This document shows, piece by piece, positions 1-12,900 of a DNA stretch of 64,000 nucleotides. A program made the translations under genes and the position numbers. The stretch comes from Taudactylus pleione (lineage: Eukaryota > Chordata > Amphibia > Anura > Myobatrachidae): the NCBI GenBank assembly GCA_031769625.1, contig JAUIMM010000534.1, forward strand, positions 10,866,001 to 10,930,000, in the 5' to 3' direction. Positions within the stretch are counted from its first letter, which is position 1, and every line of letters begins with the position of its first letter. The notes under the pieces are model-generated. The model saw only the letters and a list, made by a program, of their open reading frames with translations, was not told the origin of the DNA and did not search any database.

Positions 1-848
1 GAGACTGCTTGCAGAGTTGGGGGCGGGGCCACACCATGGGCAATAAGCTGCACAGAAAGAGAGCTAATGGAGGCATGCCTCCGAGTTTGGGGGACGTGCC
101 TTAAACACTGATGGATGCCTTGGATGTGTCATGTGACCAGGAAGTGCACTGCAGTGTTTAGAGATCAGAGCACAGGCAGCAGCGTAGGTAGGAGAATCAA
201 TGGTAACTGAAGCTTATATTGTAGTGAGGGGAGAATTACAGTGAGTAGGGAGGTGAGACAGGCTCCCAACAAACAGACCCATCTCCATGTGTGCCTCCCC
301 AGCCATTAACCCCACTGCACGTCACCACTGGTACAACCCCATGTGTATTCTTTTATAAACAGTTTTATATTTGTATTTATACCTCTTTATGTGTGTTGTT
401 CTATAGACCGTGTTATTTGCTTTTATACAACTTTATTGTGGCTAGTATAGCAACAATCTCTACATATTAGCAGTAGATTCCTTTAATTATCTGTGGATGT
501 GCTTTGCTATAACATCCCCTTTGTGTGTTCTATCTATATAATCTGTCTCTACTTCATAGTGGCCCAATGTTACACTTTCATATCGCCTGTTGGAGGACCT
601 CTCTGAAACATGTTGCTGATTATTTTAAATACATTTCCACTCTTGAAATAATTCTTAATTTGTTTCTTTTCAATGCTTAGGCTTCTCTATACTAATTACA
701 TAAATACTTGCAAAATATATTTCTTGCATGTAACAATTAAAAAAAGACCAAGCCATGTACAATAACTGTTTTTACACAATGAAAAGGCTTTAGGCAACAT
801 CTGCAAATGATATATAAAAGTCTCTTTGATATGCAGAAGACATCCTAC

Positions 849-953
849 CTTTGTGGCAACATAAGGTATTGCATGTTTTTGACCAATGATTCCAACAAGA
901 CTTGAAATGTTGATAATATTGCCTTGTGTTTTCCTTAGATAGGGTAAAGCATA
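849..953 (-). CDS. HSD17B14: HSD17B14 coding exon 6 (catalytic Ser, YxxxK)
   Basis: Thirty-five codons in phase 0: [20 protein letters not shown], then [15 protein letters not shown]. It carries the catalytic Ser (second S of ISSLVG), Tyr and Lys of the SDR triad, all conserved. The acceptor AG is at 954-955 and the donor GTAGG starts at 848. The intron between this exon and exon 5 is about 6.6 kb and holds the LINE. Confidence 0.94.
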
Positions 954-3900
954 CTGGAATATATATATAATAAAAATCTATTAAAATTATGAAACCAAAG
1001 TGTCAAATGATGATGTTTTGAACTATAAAAAATACACAGTAGTATGATAGCTCACATAATATTAAACCTCTACAGTATAAGCACATAAAAATATAAAAAT
1101 ACAAAAAAAAAATATAACTGTAAATTTTTGGGAAAAATAGAACATTTTAAATGACAATAAATATATATTATGGAGGACTTCCGGTGGGCGGGGCATCTGA
1201 GATGGCCGCGTTTTAAACAGCTCCTCTCCTCGCACCTTCAAAACTGGCCTGCATGGCTATTTCAGACAGACTATCACACACTCCACCGGTCAACGGGCTA
1301 GGGGAACACACGGAGATCACTTTGATATAAATCCGGTGCTGTGGAGTGAGCAAATTACTTAACCCGGAGTCCGGCCAATCTTTGATCTCTACTGCGCAGT
1401 GACACCCAAAGCCATCTTGATTGACTTTTGAACAGCGCAGCGGCTTCTCCCTGCTGCCCGAGTGGCTCACCCCCGATGTGCCCTGGAAGCCCTGTCCTAG
1501 TGTTGTAAGAGGACACGGCTGCTAGCTGATCCTGGGACCTCCTTGCCAGTAACAACGCGGGGGAGCAGATAGATAGGTGCGGTCACTTACACAAAGCTGG
1601 GATTGTCTTCCCCTGCAGACTGAGCTGGAGCTCAGACACTATCTAGGATCTAGGCTATATCCTCCTCTGGATTGTGGATCAAGCACAACCTAATTATTGA
1701 TGACAGCACTGGGAACCATTACAGCATATCCTATTTGACCCAACCGAGGGACTGAAGTTATCACACCTGGAGGAACTATCCTCCACCATACTTAATTTAC
1801 GCCCACAAGCTGGGGTTTTGGGAACTGTGTCTGCATTCCAAGTTTCAACGAACTGGAGATAATATGACAAGGGACACGATCACCTATTTACTATAAGAAG
1901 CGACTGAAACCTGGATCCGCATTACCTTTCCGCCTTCGCAATTTGTTGTGCTGGACTAATATTGGTGGACAGTCTGTTTGGAGTATTGTAAATTGCAGTG
2001 GTCTCGTGAGTATACTCACTATATATTAGTAACCACTGTTATATATATCTATTGTAGTGATTACTGTGTATATTACTAGCCTTGCTCACAACAAACCATA
2101 AACCCTTTGTCACTCACCTCCTTTACTGATTAATATTTATGGTTGGTTTACCTTGTTGGGAGAACACACTTCACTTGTTATACAGTTACTGCCACCTCCT
2201 GGTCACAACACAAATTTTATTCATTTTTATTTTAGGTGTACCAGATCAGTTGACAGTATATATTATATGATCTTCTGGTGTGTTAATACAAGTGTATTTG
2301 CTATATGGAGAAATATTTCTCCAGATCATTACTTCCATTACCACAGAGATCATCTTTCCGCAGAATGGGTAAACCAAATAAAATCCCTGCGAAAACAAGC
2401 ACTTTGCCTTCCTCTCCCACACAGACTCCCCCCGTTGATCAGTCTGATATTAGGAAGGCTGACTCTGTGGCTCTGAACCCAGACATAGGGGCATATTCAA
2501 TTAGCCGCGGGGTTTACCCCGCGGCTAATTATCGCGCTTGACGTAATTCAATTAGCGGGGATTGCACGCGCGGGTGTCCGAGACCCCGCGCGCGATTCCC
2601 CGCTGTCGGCCTTTACCTCGCACCTCATGTAGGTGCGAGGTAAAATATGCGTGTAGCCGTCCTAATCGGCCTCGCACTAGATGCTATAACACACTGTTTC
2701 CGCGTTGCTCGCGGAAACCGTGTGTTCCCGCGTGCGACATAGGAGTTAACGGCGCGGGGAAAAAGCTATTTTATTGAATAGCTTAACCCCGCGCCGCGGG
2801 ACTATCAAGCCCCAATTACTCGCGGGAGAGGTCCCGCGGGTAATTGGATATGCCCCATAGCTGTTGCCTTGTTATGCACTATCATGCCTAAAATAGATTA
2901 AAAATTTGAAACACTCTAATGGACAAGAAATTTCTCAATTTTCTTCCGAAAATGGAGGAAAAACTTGACCAATTTGTCCCTAAAATTGATAAGATGTTAT
3001 ATGAAATCCAAACCTCTTTAGATACAGTTTTATCTAAAATATCAGAACATTCCAACAGATTAGACACTGTTGAGCAGAGAACGAGTGATGTGGTAGATCA
3101 ACTACATACCTTACAAAACTCACATGACTCCTACATTACTTCTCACAAGTTATTAGAAAAAGTCGACGACCAAGGGAATCGACATAGACGTAACAATTTG
3201 AGGTTTATAGGTATACCGGAACAGATTAAGGGATCTGCAATATTTTAATATTTGGGTAAAACTCTAGTCACAAAACTTGATATTCAAGACGATATAGGGG
3301 TACCTCAAATTGAGCGAGCACATAGGCTCGACCCGGAAAGAGATGGTTCGGAAAGCAGGCCGAGACCAGTGATTGCGAAATTCCTAGATTATAGAGCTAA
3401 GGAAAAAATCCTATCAGCTTTCAAAAGACAAAGAGATTTAATAATTGATGATTAACGTATACTTATTTTCCAAGACTTCTTCTCAGTATGCAAGTTCTTG
3501 GTAGAACACAATAAGAGATTTGCATTATTACATCCAGCACAACTGAAAGTCACTGACAATGGCCAAACGCTGTTTTTTGACAACCCTGAAAAAGCACGCA
3601 CGCATTTTTTCATGAATCTCTCCCCCAGAAACTCACCTAGTCACTCTCATTCTGATTTTTCTATTAACACTTAAAAAATAGAATAATGCATTGACGTCTC
3701 TTCAAAAGATTTTTTATGCATCTCATAAAGTTATGGGAAGTCATAATATATGGTAACGGGAATGAAACTTCCCGTCTTATGCTTTTATTTCTTTCATTTT
3801 GTTATTCGTTAATTCTGTTCAAATTGTTTTTTGTTAATATATGCTCACCTATGTCTGAGAATTATAGTCGGACTCAGTACAGAAAAATGTTGGTTAGGAA

Positions 3901-6900
3901 AAGATATGAAAATGTATTGAAGCATATCTTATATTTGAATTATTACACAGACACAGTATTGTTATGTGAAACGAGCCCAGGTTCTGATCTTTTATTATAT
4001 TCACATTTAATTCTCCCTGCTGGCTGGGACAGGGGGGGGGGATTTGGTTATTTTTACATTATATCTTTCACGTTTATCTTATGTTATAGACGTTGGATGA
4101 CTACTCCCACAGTAACTATGACATCTTCTGACTCTCAACTTTCCCTAAAAATTAAGGTCACCTCTTGGAATATAGGGGGTCTCAATACACCAATTAAGTG
4201 TAAAAAAATAATTATGTCACTGAAGAAATTGAAACCTGACATAACTTTCCTCTGAGAAACCCATTGGAAACAGGGGGATGAATCCACCTTAAAAGACCGA
4301 TGGATTAATGAATGTATATTGGCCCCATATCGTACAAAGGCCCTCATTCAGAGCCGTACGCTCTGAGCAGAGCGCACGCTCTGAATGAGGGCCGCCCTCC
4401 ATGAAAATGGAGCGTCCTCCTGGACGCTCGTATAGCTGTGGGTCACCACCCACAGCCTATACGAGCGTGCATTTTGATGGCCGCGATGGTCGTGACCATC
4501 GCGACCATCGAAACTGCGAGCCGGAGCCTGCGGTTGAGGTTTTCAACCGCAAGCTCCGGAGTGATTTTGGCTCTATCAGAGCCAAAATCACTCTCACTGA
4601 CATCACTAGTGATGTCAGTGGGCCGGCTTCTGACGGGAGGCGTTCCCGTGGGAACGCCCCCGTCATGGAGGCACGCCCCCGGCACGCCCACCAAAGGGGG
4701 CGTGCTGTCAATCACCATCGACAGCACGCCCCCTTTGATCAGAAACAACGAGCGAAGGACTTTCCTTCGCTCATCGCGTCTGGCGCATGCGCACGACGGA
4801 GCTCCCACCGTCGTGCGCATGCTCAGTGCATAACATCGACCCACTTGCAAGCGGACAGCCGCTCGCGAGTGGGTCTGAATCAGGCCCAAAGTCCAGAGGT
4901 GTAGCTATCATACTTGCTAAACATCTACCATATACCATACTATTTTCTACATCAGACCCAGAGGGATGATATATACTAATGGACATTCACATTTATGACA
5001 CCAAATACACACTGTTAAACATATATGCACCTAATAATGACCAACAGGTATTTTTCCAATCTATAACACAAATCTTACATAGTAGACAATTTTCATTTAA
5101 TAATAGGAGATTTGAATACCGTAGCCAACCCAAAAATAGATATATTACCAACCCCTACAAATTATTTAGCCACCCAAAGGACACATAGTCCCCAACTCAT
5201 GAATGGCCACTCGGTAACGGATATCTGGAGACTATATAATTGCACGGACAGTTTATTCGCTTTTTACTCAGCAGTCCACAGGTCTTTTTCACAGATAGAC
5301 TATATCTTAATATCTACTACTCTTCTTTCAGATATAATATCTACCTCAATAGGGGATATTGCAATATCAGACCACGCACCAGTATCAATAACTTTGGCTG
5401 CAAAATCAAATCACTCCCGTCCTTTTATTTGGCGCTTCCCGTCATACCTATATAACTCCGAACAATTTCATAAATATATGGTGAAAAAAAATATATATAT
5501 TATGAGCAGGTTTGTCATATCAACCGGCCACCAGGGGTGACAGAAGCACCCCCTAGGTTACCTCATTGCCTGTCTTCCTCTTGCTTCATACCTAGTTTAG
5601 AGCAGCTTGGGGTGGGGAGTGGGATGGCATCCTTTGGCAGACTGGGAGTGTGGCACAGGGCTGTGACATCATAACCCAGCACCACACTACCAAAGTATCA
5701 CTGACATGGACAGAGCTGGTTCTAGCCAGTTTGTTCCCCTAGGCAAGATGTTCGTTGGTGCCCCCTAGCAGATGATAACTTTGTATTTAAGACCAGCCAC
5801 ATGGAAATATATATGTGTATGGCCCTGATGACAGTGCGGGACCGCCGAAACGTTGATCTTTTATAATACATACTTTCTTTGCATATATGATGGTGTCCTT
5901 GTGCCGTTTTTCTTGGAGCAGTATAGCTCCAGCCCAGTCCTCCTGGGCTGTGCTACAGTGTCAGTGGTGCCTTCTTCTACCCATTCCTGGACGGGCGCAG
6001 GGCGGCAGCTAACGGAGGCGGAACTGTGAGTTGTCACTCACAGCTCTGCTCCGCAAAGGCCCATGGGAGGAGTGGCTGTGGCTGGGCATGTGCCGCGTCC
6101 ATCTTCCTTGTCTCCTGTAGCCAAAATAAGCTTCTGTGCAGAAGCTCATTCTGACCTGTCACTGCAGTCACCTGACCGCTGAGCTCCAATTGCGGTAGTG
6201 GCGGGGGGGAGCTTCAGAGTCATAGAATGCCTCTAAGTGTCCCTACAGTACACCCCATATGGTATAATAAAATTCTTCTTAACCAGCCTTATATGTGTAA
6301 CCAGAGTCGCTATAGGAAATGTCCAACCCCAGTACAAAGAGGGGATGTGACCATCCAATAGAGGGGTTATGGCCACATGTCAATTTTGGGTCACATTGAG
6401 AAGGCATGCTGCTCAAGGGGGTGTAGACACACCATCTTGTAGGAGCGGGCATGGCTGTGCTTCTGTGACAGGCCTGGCCCCCAATACTTTGTACCTGCCC
6501 CTGTGTTCTTACTGACAGATACACATGCAATACTATATTTGCATCACATTGCTGTATAAATGGAATCGGTATGAAATACCGCCGGCCTGGCCGACAACAG
6601 CAGAGTTCACGGCAGCGGAAGCCCGCCAGCGCTGGAAATCCCGTTCGTGGATAGGCAAGTACTATCTAACCTAACCCACTAACCCTCCTTAGGGGTGCCT
6701 AACCCTAACCTCCCCCCCAAGTGCCTAACCCTAATCCCACCTCTAAGTGCCTAACCCTCCCCTTCCCCGCTGCCTAAACCTAAGTTCCCTCCGGGGGTGC
6801 CTAACCCTAACCCTCCCTCCCCCTAGCCTAACCCTAAGCCTCCCGGGGGGGTGCCTAAGCCTAATTCCCCCCCGGGTACCCTAAACCTAACACTCCCCCC

Positions 6901-9900
6901 CACGGCTGTCCGCTCGCGGCGCCCAGCATCCCTTCGATCGGGATGCTGGGCGCCTGTCTCCCGGCGTCGGGAAAATGTCAGACGTCTACATCTAGATGTC
7001 CGGCATTTCATCCCTCGCCGGGCTATGACAGTCGGGAAGCCGGCTGCCGGTATTAAGGTAGCCGGCTTCCCGATTGTATACCGTATAAATAATGGTTAAT
7101 AAATACACAAACACATATTACGCAGCTCTTTACAGAGAATGTTTCCATGTAGCTTTCTTTTTGCAGCGTGAGATTTTATTTAGTCTCTGCGACCACTGCT
7201 GCTACTTGGCTTTCTGTCAAGTACAATGAAACACGTGCTGCCATTAAACTGCGTTTGCAGAATATATAAACGGAATTTAAATAAGTTTAGAGCTTAGAAT
7301 ATGAGTGGTAAGTAATAGTTGGACATATTTTTCAATAACAAAAAAACAAAAAAAAAACAAGATGGGACTATCTAAAAATGTTGCAATTAAGAGAATACTA
7401 GTTCCTGTATTGCACATACAACCTAAAGAGTAGCTGTTACCATATGATGAATCTCACATAAAAGGGTCTTAGTTGCTGAGATAACACAGAAGTTACTGCA
7501 TTGGAAATTGTCCATTTAGGCTTTACCTTTGCAGTCAAGAAGTAGCCAATCAAATTCAAGTTTAAAAGGTCACGAAACTCCTGTGAACTCGTGTGGTCTA
7601 TGATCTGCTCCGGAGGATCTACAATTAATCATTGAACAAAATTAAAAATTAGAACGGTCATGTGTAGGGCACAACATTAACAAACATGTATTAGCTTTTA
7701 AAGTGCACCTCTTCCCTACACACAATCCAGACACACTCTCTGTGGTTCCAACACACAGTCTATATTGTCACTAACACAACATTGTGCCTCAATTAGGTCA
7801 CTGGAGCCTAATAAACTGAAAGGCTGCATTCTCATATATTGGTGCAACCTACAAAATAATGTCATATACTGTCAGATACAGGTGCAATACTATGTAGGCG
7901 ATGTGTTACACAGGGCACTGTAATTGCTGTTTATTCACAAAATAAATGCAAAATTGAGCACAATATTATGGTTAATGGGCCTGATTCATTGCGGACTGCA
8001 ACTGTGATTACGCACACGTGTGCGAACCGGCCAATACGATCGCAGTGGCAACGCAGACCCATCGCAGAGTGATTGACAGGAAGAGCCGTTTTGTGGGTGG
8101 TCGGCGAAACGTAGCATGCCAGTGCGTTTGAACGCCATTGCAGGGGCGTGCATAAATTAGCCACTGCGTTGCCATACGCAGCCTGAGGACTCATAGCGTG
8201 CGCTGAAGTTAGCAGTTTCTGAGTAAGGTCAGACCTTGTGTAAGTGTGCGTGAGGCTGCGATGGTACTCGATTGTACCAATGGTTTTGCAGTCTTGCTAA
8301 ACATTACGGATGTGTGTATGGTAAAGTGGGCGTCCTTATGTAGTGCTGCGATGGCATAGCGATCACAATGGATTAGCATACTATCGCAGTTGAACAGTGT
8401 GTGCGTAATCGCTAAATCGCTATTGCAATCGTAGTAGCAACCCGTAGTGAATCAGGCCCAGTGTCTATGTGGTGAAATAGACTGAAGCAGTAAAATACAG
8501 CTTCCACCATTGTGTTGTATAAACAAAGAGCCCATGTTTTAGGTGCAGAAAAGTGACACAGTGGTTAGCATTGATGCCTCACATCACTGGGTCATGAGTG
8601 CCAGTTTGTATGCGCTCTGTGTTTGTGTGGATTTCCTCTGTGTGCGCGCCATGGGGCAGGGACTGATGTGAAGTACAGAGAACATTTGTCAAGCGCTGTA
8701 TACTGGGGGTGCTATATACATAAGCAATAATATAATGGAATATATGACCTGCACACATTAAAATTTAGGTCACTTCATCTGCAAAAATCTCTGTCTGTAT
8801 TATGGTCCTTATAGTACTTACGCCACCCAGCATTGTTGATCAGACAGTCTATTTGTCCATTTGTTTTCACAGCTACTTCAATCAGCCTCTGTTTTGAAAG
8901 AAAGCTGGTTACGAATGTTATGTAATGTCCTTCATTTGATGTACAATGTACTGTATGTAATTTATTAAACTGCAATGGACTATGGTAGTGCCATTTAAAT
9001 GTTAAGAAATGTCTCTGTTAAGATAAAGGTCATGCTGTTACAATGCAAGTCGTTTTAAAACTCCACTTTTATTCTCACGTTTACTACTGCATGCTCATAG
9101 AAAGGAATCCCACACAGAAAGGTTTCTTTTTTCTTTAAATAGCAGCTTAAAGGGTTTGATTTATCAAGCAGTGAAAAGCGAGGAGAAGTGGATCAGTGTA
9201 GAAGTTGCCCATAGCAACCAACCAATCAAGTCCAGTGTATAAAACAATAGGTAGTAGCTAATTGGTTGCTATGGGCAACTTCTCCACTGGTCCACTTCTC
9301 CATGCTTTTCACTGCTTGATACATAAACCCCTAAGTACCTTTTAATGCATCTGAGCAGTTAATGTTTTATAGTAGGTTTGCTAAGAACAACATCTACTTT
9401 TCAGTTTCTCACTGGTGGGCAAACAAATATGGCTGCCACAGGCTTGCAGCTCTTAGAATGTCATGTGATGACAGAGGAGGGCAGGGCCACCATCAGGGGG
9501 GAGACTGCCAGGACTAGAGTCCCGGGCCCAGACAGCAAAGGGGGCTTTTTCCTGGCTTCCACCACCCCAGGCCTCCGGGAGCTTGGGACAGTTCCCGGAG
9601 ATCCCCTCAGTGGCTTGCCAGGCCCACAGACCCCCGTATCAGGCCGATTCTACAGGCCCGGTGACAGAGGCATGTACAATAAAGGATTTTTTTCCTTTAT
9701 GTGGAGCAATGCGCATGACTTCATTACATCGCGCCGCACCCCTGAGAGAAGCCGTGAGATGAAGACAGAAGAGGGTGCTGACTGAAGGGGTGGAGGATGT
9801 CACAGTGAAAACATAGCAAAGGAGGGCTAGCCAAAGCCTCTCTGCTCGCTACATCATGTGCCCTGAGACAGTGGTTGCTAAGGTAGTGTAAAAAAAAAAA

Positions 9901-12900
9901 AAAAACTTGCAGAATTATGAATCAGCAATCTAAAGACACAAAGGAGAAAAGGTAATTACCAAGATGCTTCTTATAGCCTGCTAAAGTGATTTGTGCTAGA
10001 AATAAAACTCACATCATTTTCATCATGGGATTGTTTCTTTAACTAGCAATTCTTCCAAAAGATTTCATGTCGTTTACAGGTATGCATACATGCCCATGAC
10101 AGTTTATTCCTGGCTGCTATACTGTAGGCTACAAGCAGCTTGCTTACATCAGAAATGTATATGTGTGCCGCATGAAACCTGCTGTCGGAACGCACAGTCA
10201 GCTTGAATCTGCAGTCACACGGGCAGCTGGAATCCCCTGACATCTGGTGAATGGCGCAGAGTACAGGGGGAGCTTAAACTGTCAGTGTGAATAGCGGTCA
10301 GCTGATGTCAGAGTTGATTTGGCACTGGAAAGAAGGGGGATTAGATCTTCTCTTATGGGGTCATCACAAGGTTTCTATAATAGACTGCATAGGCGTGAAG
10401 TTTGCTTTGGCGGTCAGTTATCTAGTGAAACTTGGAATGTACAGCAGGTAGGTAGGCGTGGCCTATGAGAATGATTTTTTTGTTTGGTTATAGAGAGAAC
10501 TAAAAGCAAAGCTTAAGAAAATAATTTAGAAGTGTTGTTAGACTTTACATTTTATCTTTTTTCCTTTGTAACAAATGGTTTCGGTTACATCCCCCCATTG
10601 TTAGCTGCTATCATTTAAGTAATGTACAAAAGTAAGCACATGTCTGTTAAACCAAAAACGACTGATCAACGCACGTCCAATATTTTTTAAAATGTGGTTT
10701 TAGGGACTGGGCTGAATGTATGCAAATACTGTCTGCATTTTGTCCTGTGTCTAACCAATAAGCTTTATGGATAAACAGCCTATGCCCCACAGTTAGGCTT
10801 CATGGGGCAGATTCAGGTAAATGTGAGCTCCTTCCAGCTGTTTGTGTTTCACTAATATCAGCCCATTACGGTAGCCCAATTCTGCTCGCACCTCCATAGG
10901 ATGGCAGCAGAAATCAGTGACAGACACATATCCCACCAAGCCACCGGAAGCCGTTCCCGCACCTCACGCGCTTAATTGAATCTGCGATATAGTGTGGTTC
11001 CCAATTATAACTTCAAGCTAATTCTTCTCACCATTTCATATCAGATTCTTGTTAGAGAACACTGCAATCAAGTTTTGTATAAATCACTGTGGATCAGTTA
11101 GAATAATCACAGCAAACTAATACAATTTATAGGCCACATGTGCAGCCATCCAACCTTTAAAATGGCTGTACGTATGTCAAAAGGCATACAATGCTAAATT
11201 CTTAGATCTATCTAATGCAGAGAACTGTAGCTGCTTCCCTAGTCCAGGCCCTCAGAGGGTTGAAGACATTTTCCCAGGGACCAAGCATTTATTATTATAA
11301 CCCTTCTCAATAACATCAAATCTTCATTCTTCACGGAACTTAGGCAACAGAACAGACACTCTAGAAACCAAGTCTGATGAGCTAGATACACAATATGCAG
11401 TGATCAGTTAATTATCAGCTGGTTTGTCCGATAATTGTATAGTGTGTACACAGCACCAGGGCCGAAGGACCTTCCAAAACCCGTCTGATCTGCTCCTGAA
11501 AATAGGAGTGCTGCACAACATTCATCAGTACCGTTGGCCAATGTCATGCTGCAAGTGTAGCATGTACGTGATTGGGCCGACATAGGGCCTGATTCAGAGA
11601 TGGCGATTAAGGAGGCAGAGAGCGATTGTTTGCCATTGCGCATAAGCCGCTCTACGTGATCGCACTGCGATTATGGATGCCCAGAAGAATCTATCGCAAA
11701 GTGAGCGACATGATGTCAGCGTTTGGGGGTGGTAACGGGGACTGGTCAGAAAAACGCAGGCATGTCTGACAATCTGGACTGCCGTTACATGTGCCTGCAT
11801 AAAATAGCCCTTGAGATCTCCTAAGTAGCTGTGTGTCAGGAGAGCTGCCAAGTCAGACATGCCGCAAGGGCAAGCTGGCCGCTCAATGTGCGTCGATGTT
11901 ACGGCTATTTACGCAGGTAAGAGAAGTACGCATGTAAGAAGGCAGAAGTGTTCGTTCTTATGCTCGGGTGCTCTTTGGAATACTTAAAATATTTTAGCAG
12001 CTGCGATCGCTTTAGCGTCCATCTCTGAGTCAGGCCCATAGTGCGTTAAAAAATGGCACCTCAGCGATCTAGGGACCGTAATCATTACGATAGGAACGAC
12101 AATTACACTGGAAATCAGATGTTTTCTGGATCGTTTCAGACCTCAAGAAATAAAAGAAAAAATGTGTGGATCGTCTCTCTAATCTGTCAAGTTTACACCC
12201 AACACTACCTGAGGAAGAGGACAGGAAACACATGGCTGTATAGGGATACTCTGCTTCTACTTTCTTCTCTGTTCTATCATATTTCTTTTTATTATTTCAT
12301 TTTAGTTACTTTAATTGCATTTATTAATGTAAAACAGAGGATTTATCTATATTACTATCCCTTGAAATTGCCATTTACACTTTTCACATATTTTTTTTTT
12401 ATATACATCTGATTTCATTGTCGGGGTGATAAAGCAGGCGATGTGACTGATTGGTGCGATTTGCCTGCCATATCACACCGTGTATGGCCCTGATGTTGGA
12501 TACATAATAATCACTGCCGCGATTATTATGTATCCATCTCGCTGGGATATTTTTAATGAAAATATCCCTGCTATGTACCAAGGGAAACTCGCAGGGCCAG
12601 CTGTTGTGGTAACCGCTGTCCCTGCGAGTTATATCCCTGGCATCAAGGAGAAGTCTTTCACAGAAGTGAAGACTTCCCCAGGGGAAGCTGATACTGCGCA
12701 TGCGCAGTGAGTCAGCTTCCGGGGCCAGCCGGGGACGAGATCGACCATCTTGGTGTATACTATGGGGCAAAACTCCAAAAAGCTTTGCTTTTTGGAGTTT
12801 AGTACAGACGGGTCAGATCGTAGTCCCCATTGATAATAATGGGGACTGTGATCTGCAGTGCTAATTAGCACTTTGCCGGAGATTTCTGTGAAATCTCCTG

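Larger units (their letters stand above)
1170..5490 (+). mobile_element. L1-like LINE, inactive, 3' part missing, two nested insertions
   Basis: The element begins near GGAGGACTTCCGGTGGGCGG with a long GC-rich 5' leader, then an ORF1 remnant (from ATG 2365) and an ORF2 remnant (from ATG 4118). It stops around 5490, just after the endonuclease domain, so no reverse transcriptase is left. Short elements sit at 2488-2856 and 4339-4887. It lies on the plus strand, antisense to the HSD17B14 intron that hosts it. Losing the 3' rather than the 5' part is unusual for a LINE and points to a later deletion or rearrangement. Confidence 0.8.

Noticed and set aside
6660..6900. Interstitial telomere or chromosome-fusion scar
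   Set aside because: The CCTAACC units are interspersed with C-rich spacers, and the same block recurs four times in similar surroundings, which fits a mobile element better.
9378..9785. ORF of 135 codons in HSD17B14 intron 3
   Set aside because: GC-rich repeat-like sequence, sense opposite to the gene, with no recognisable domain.
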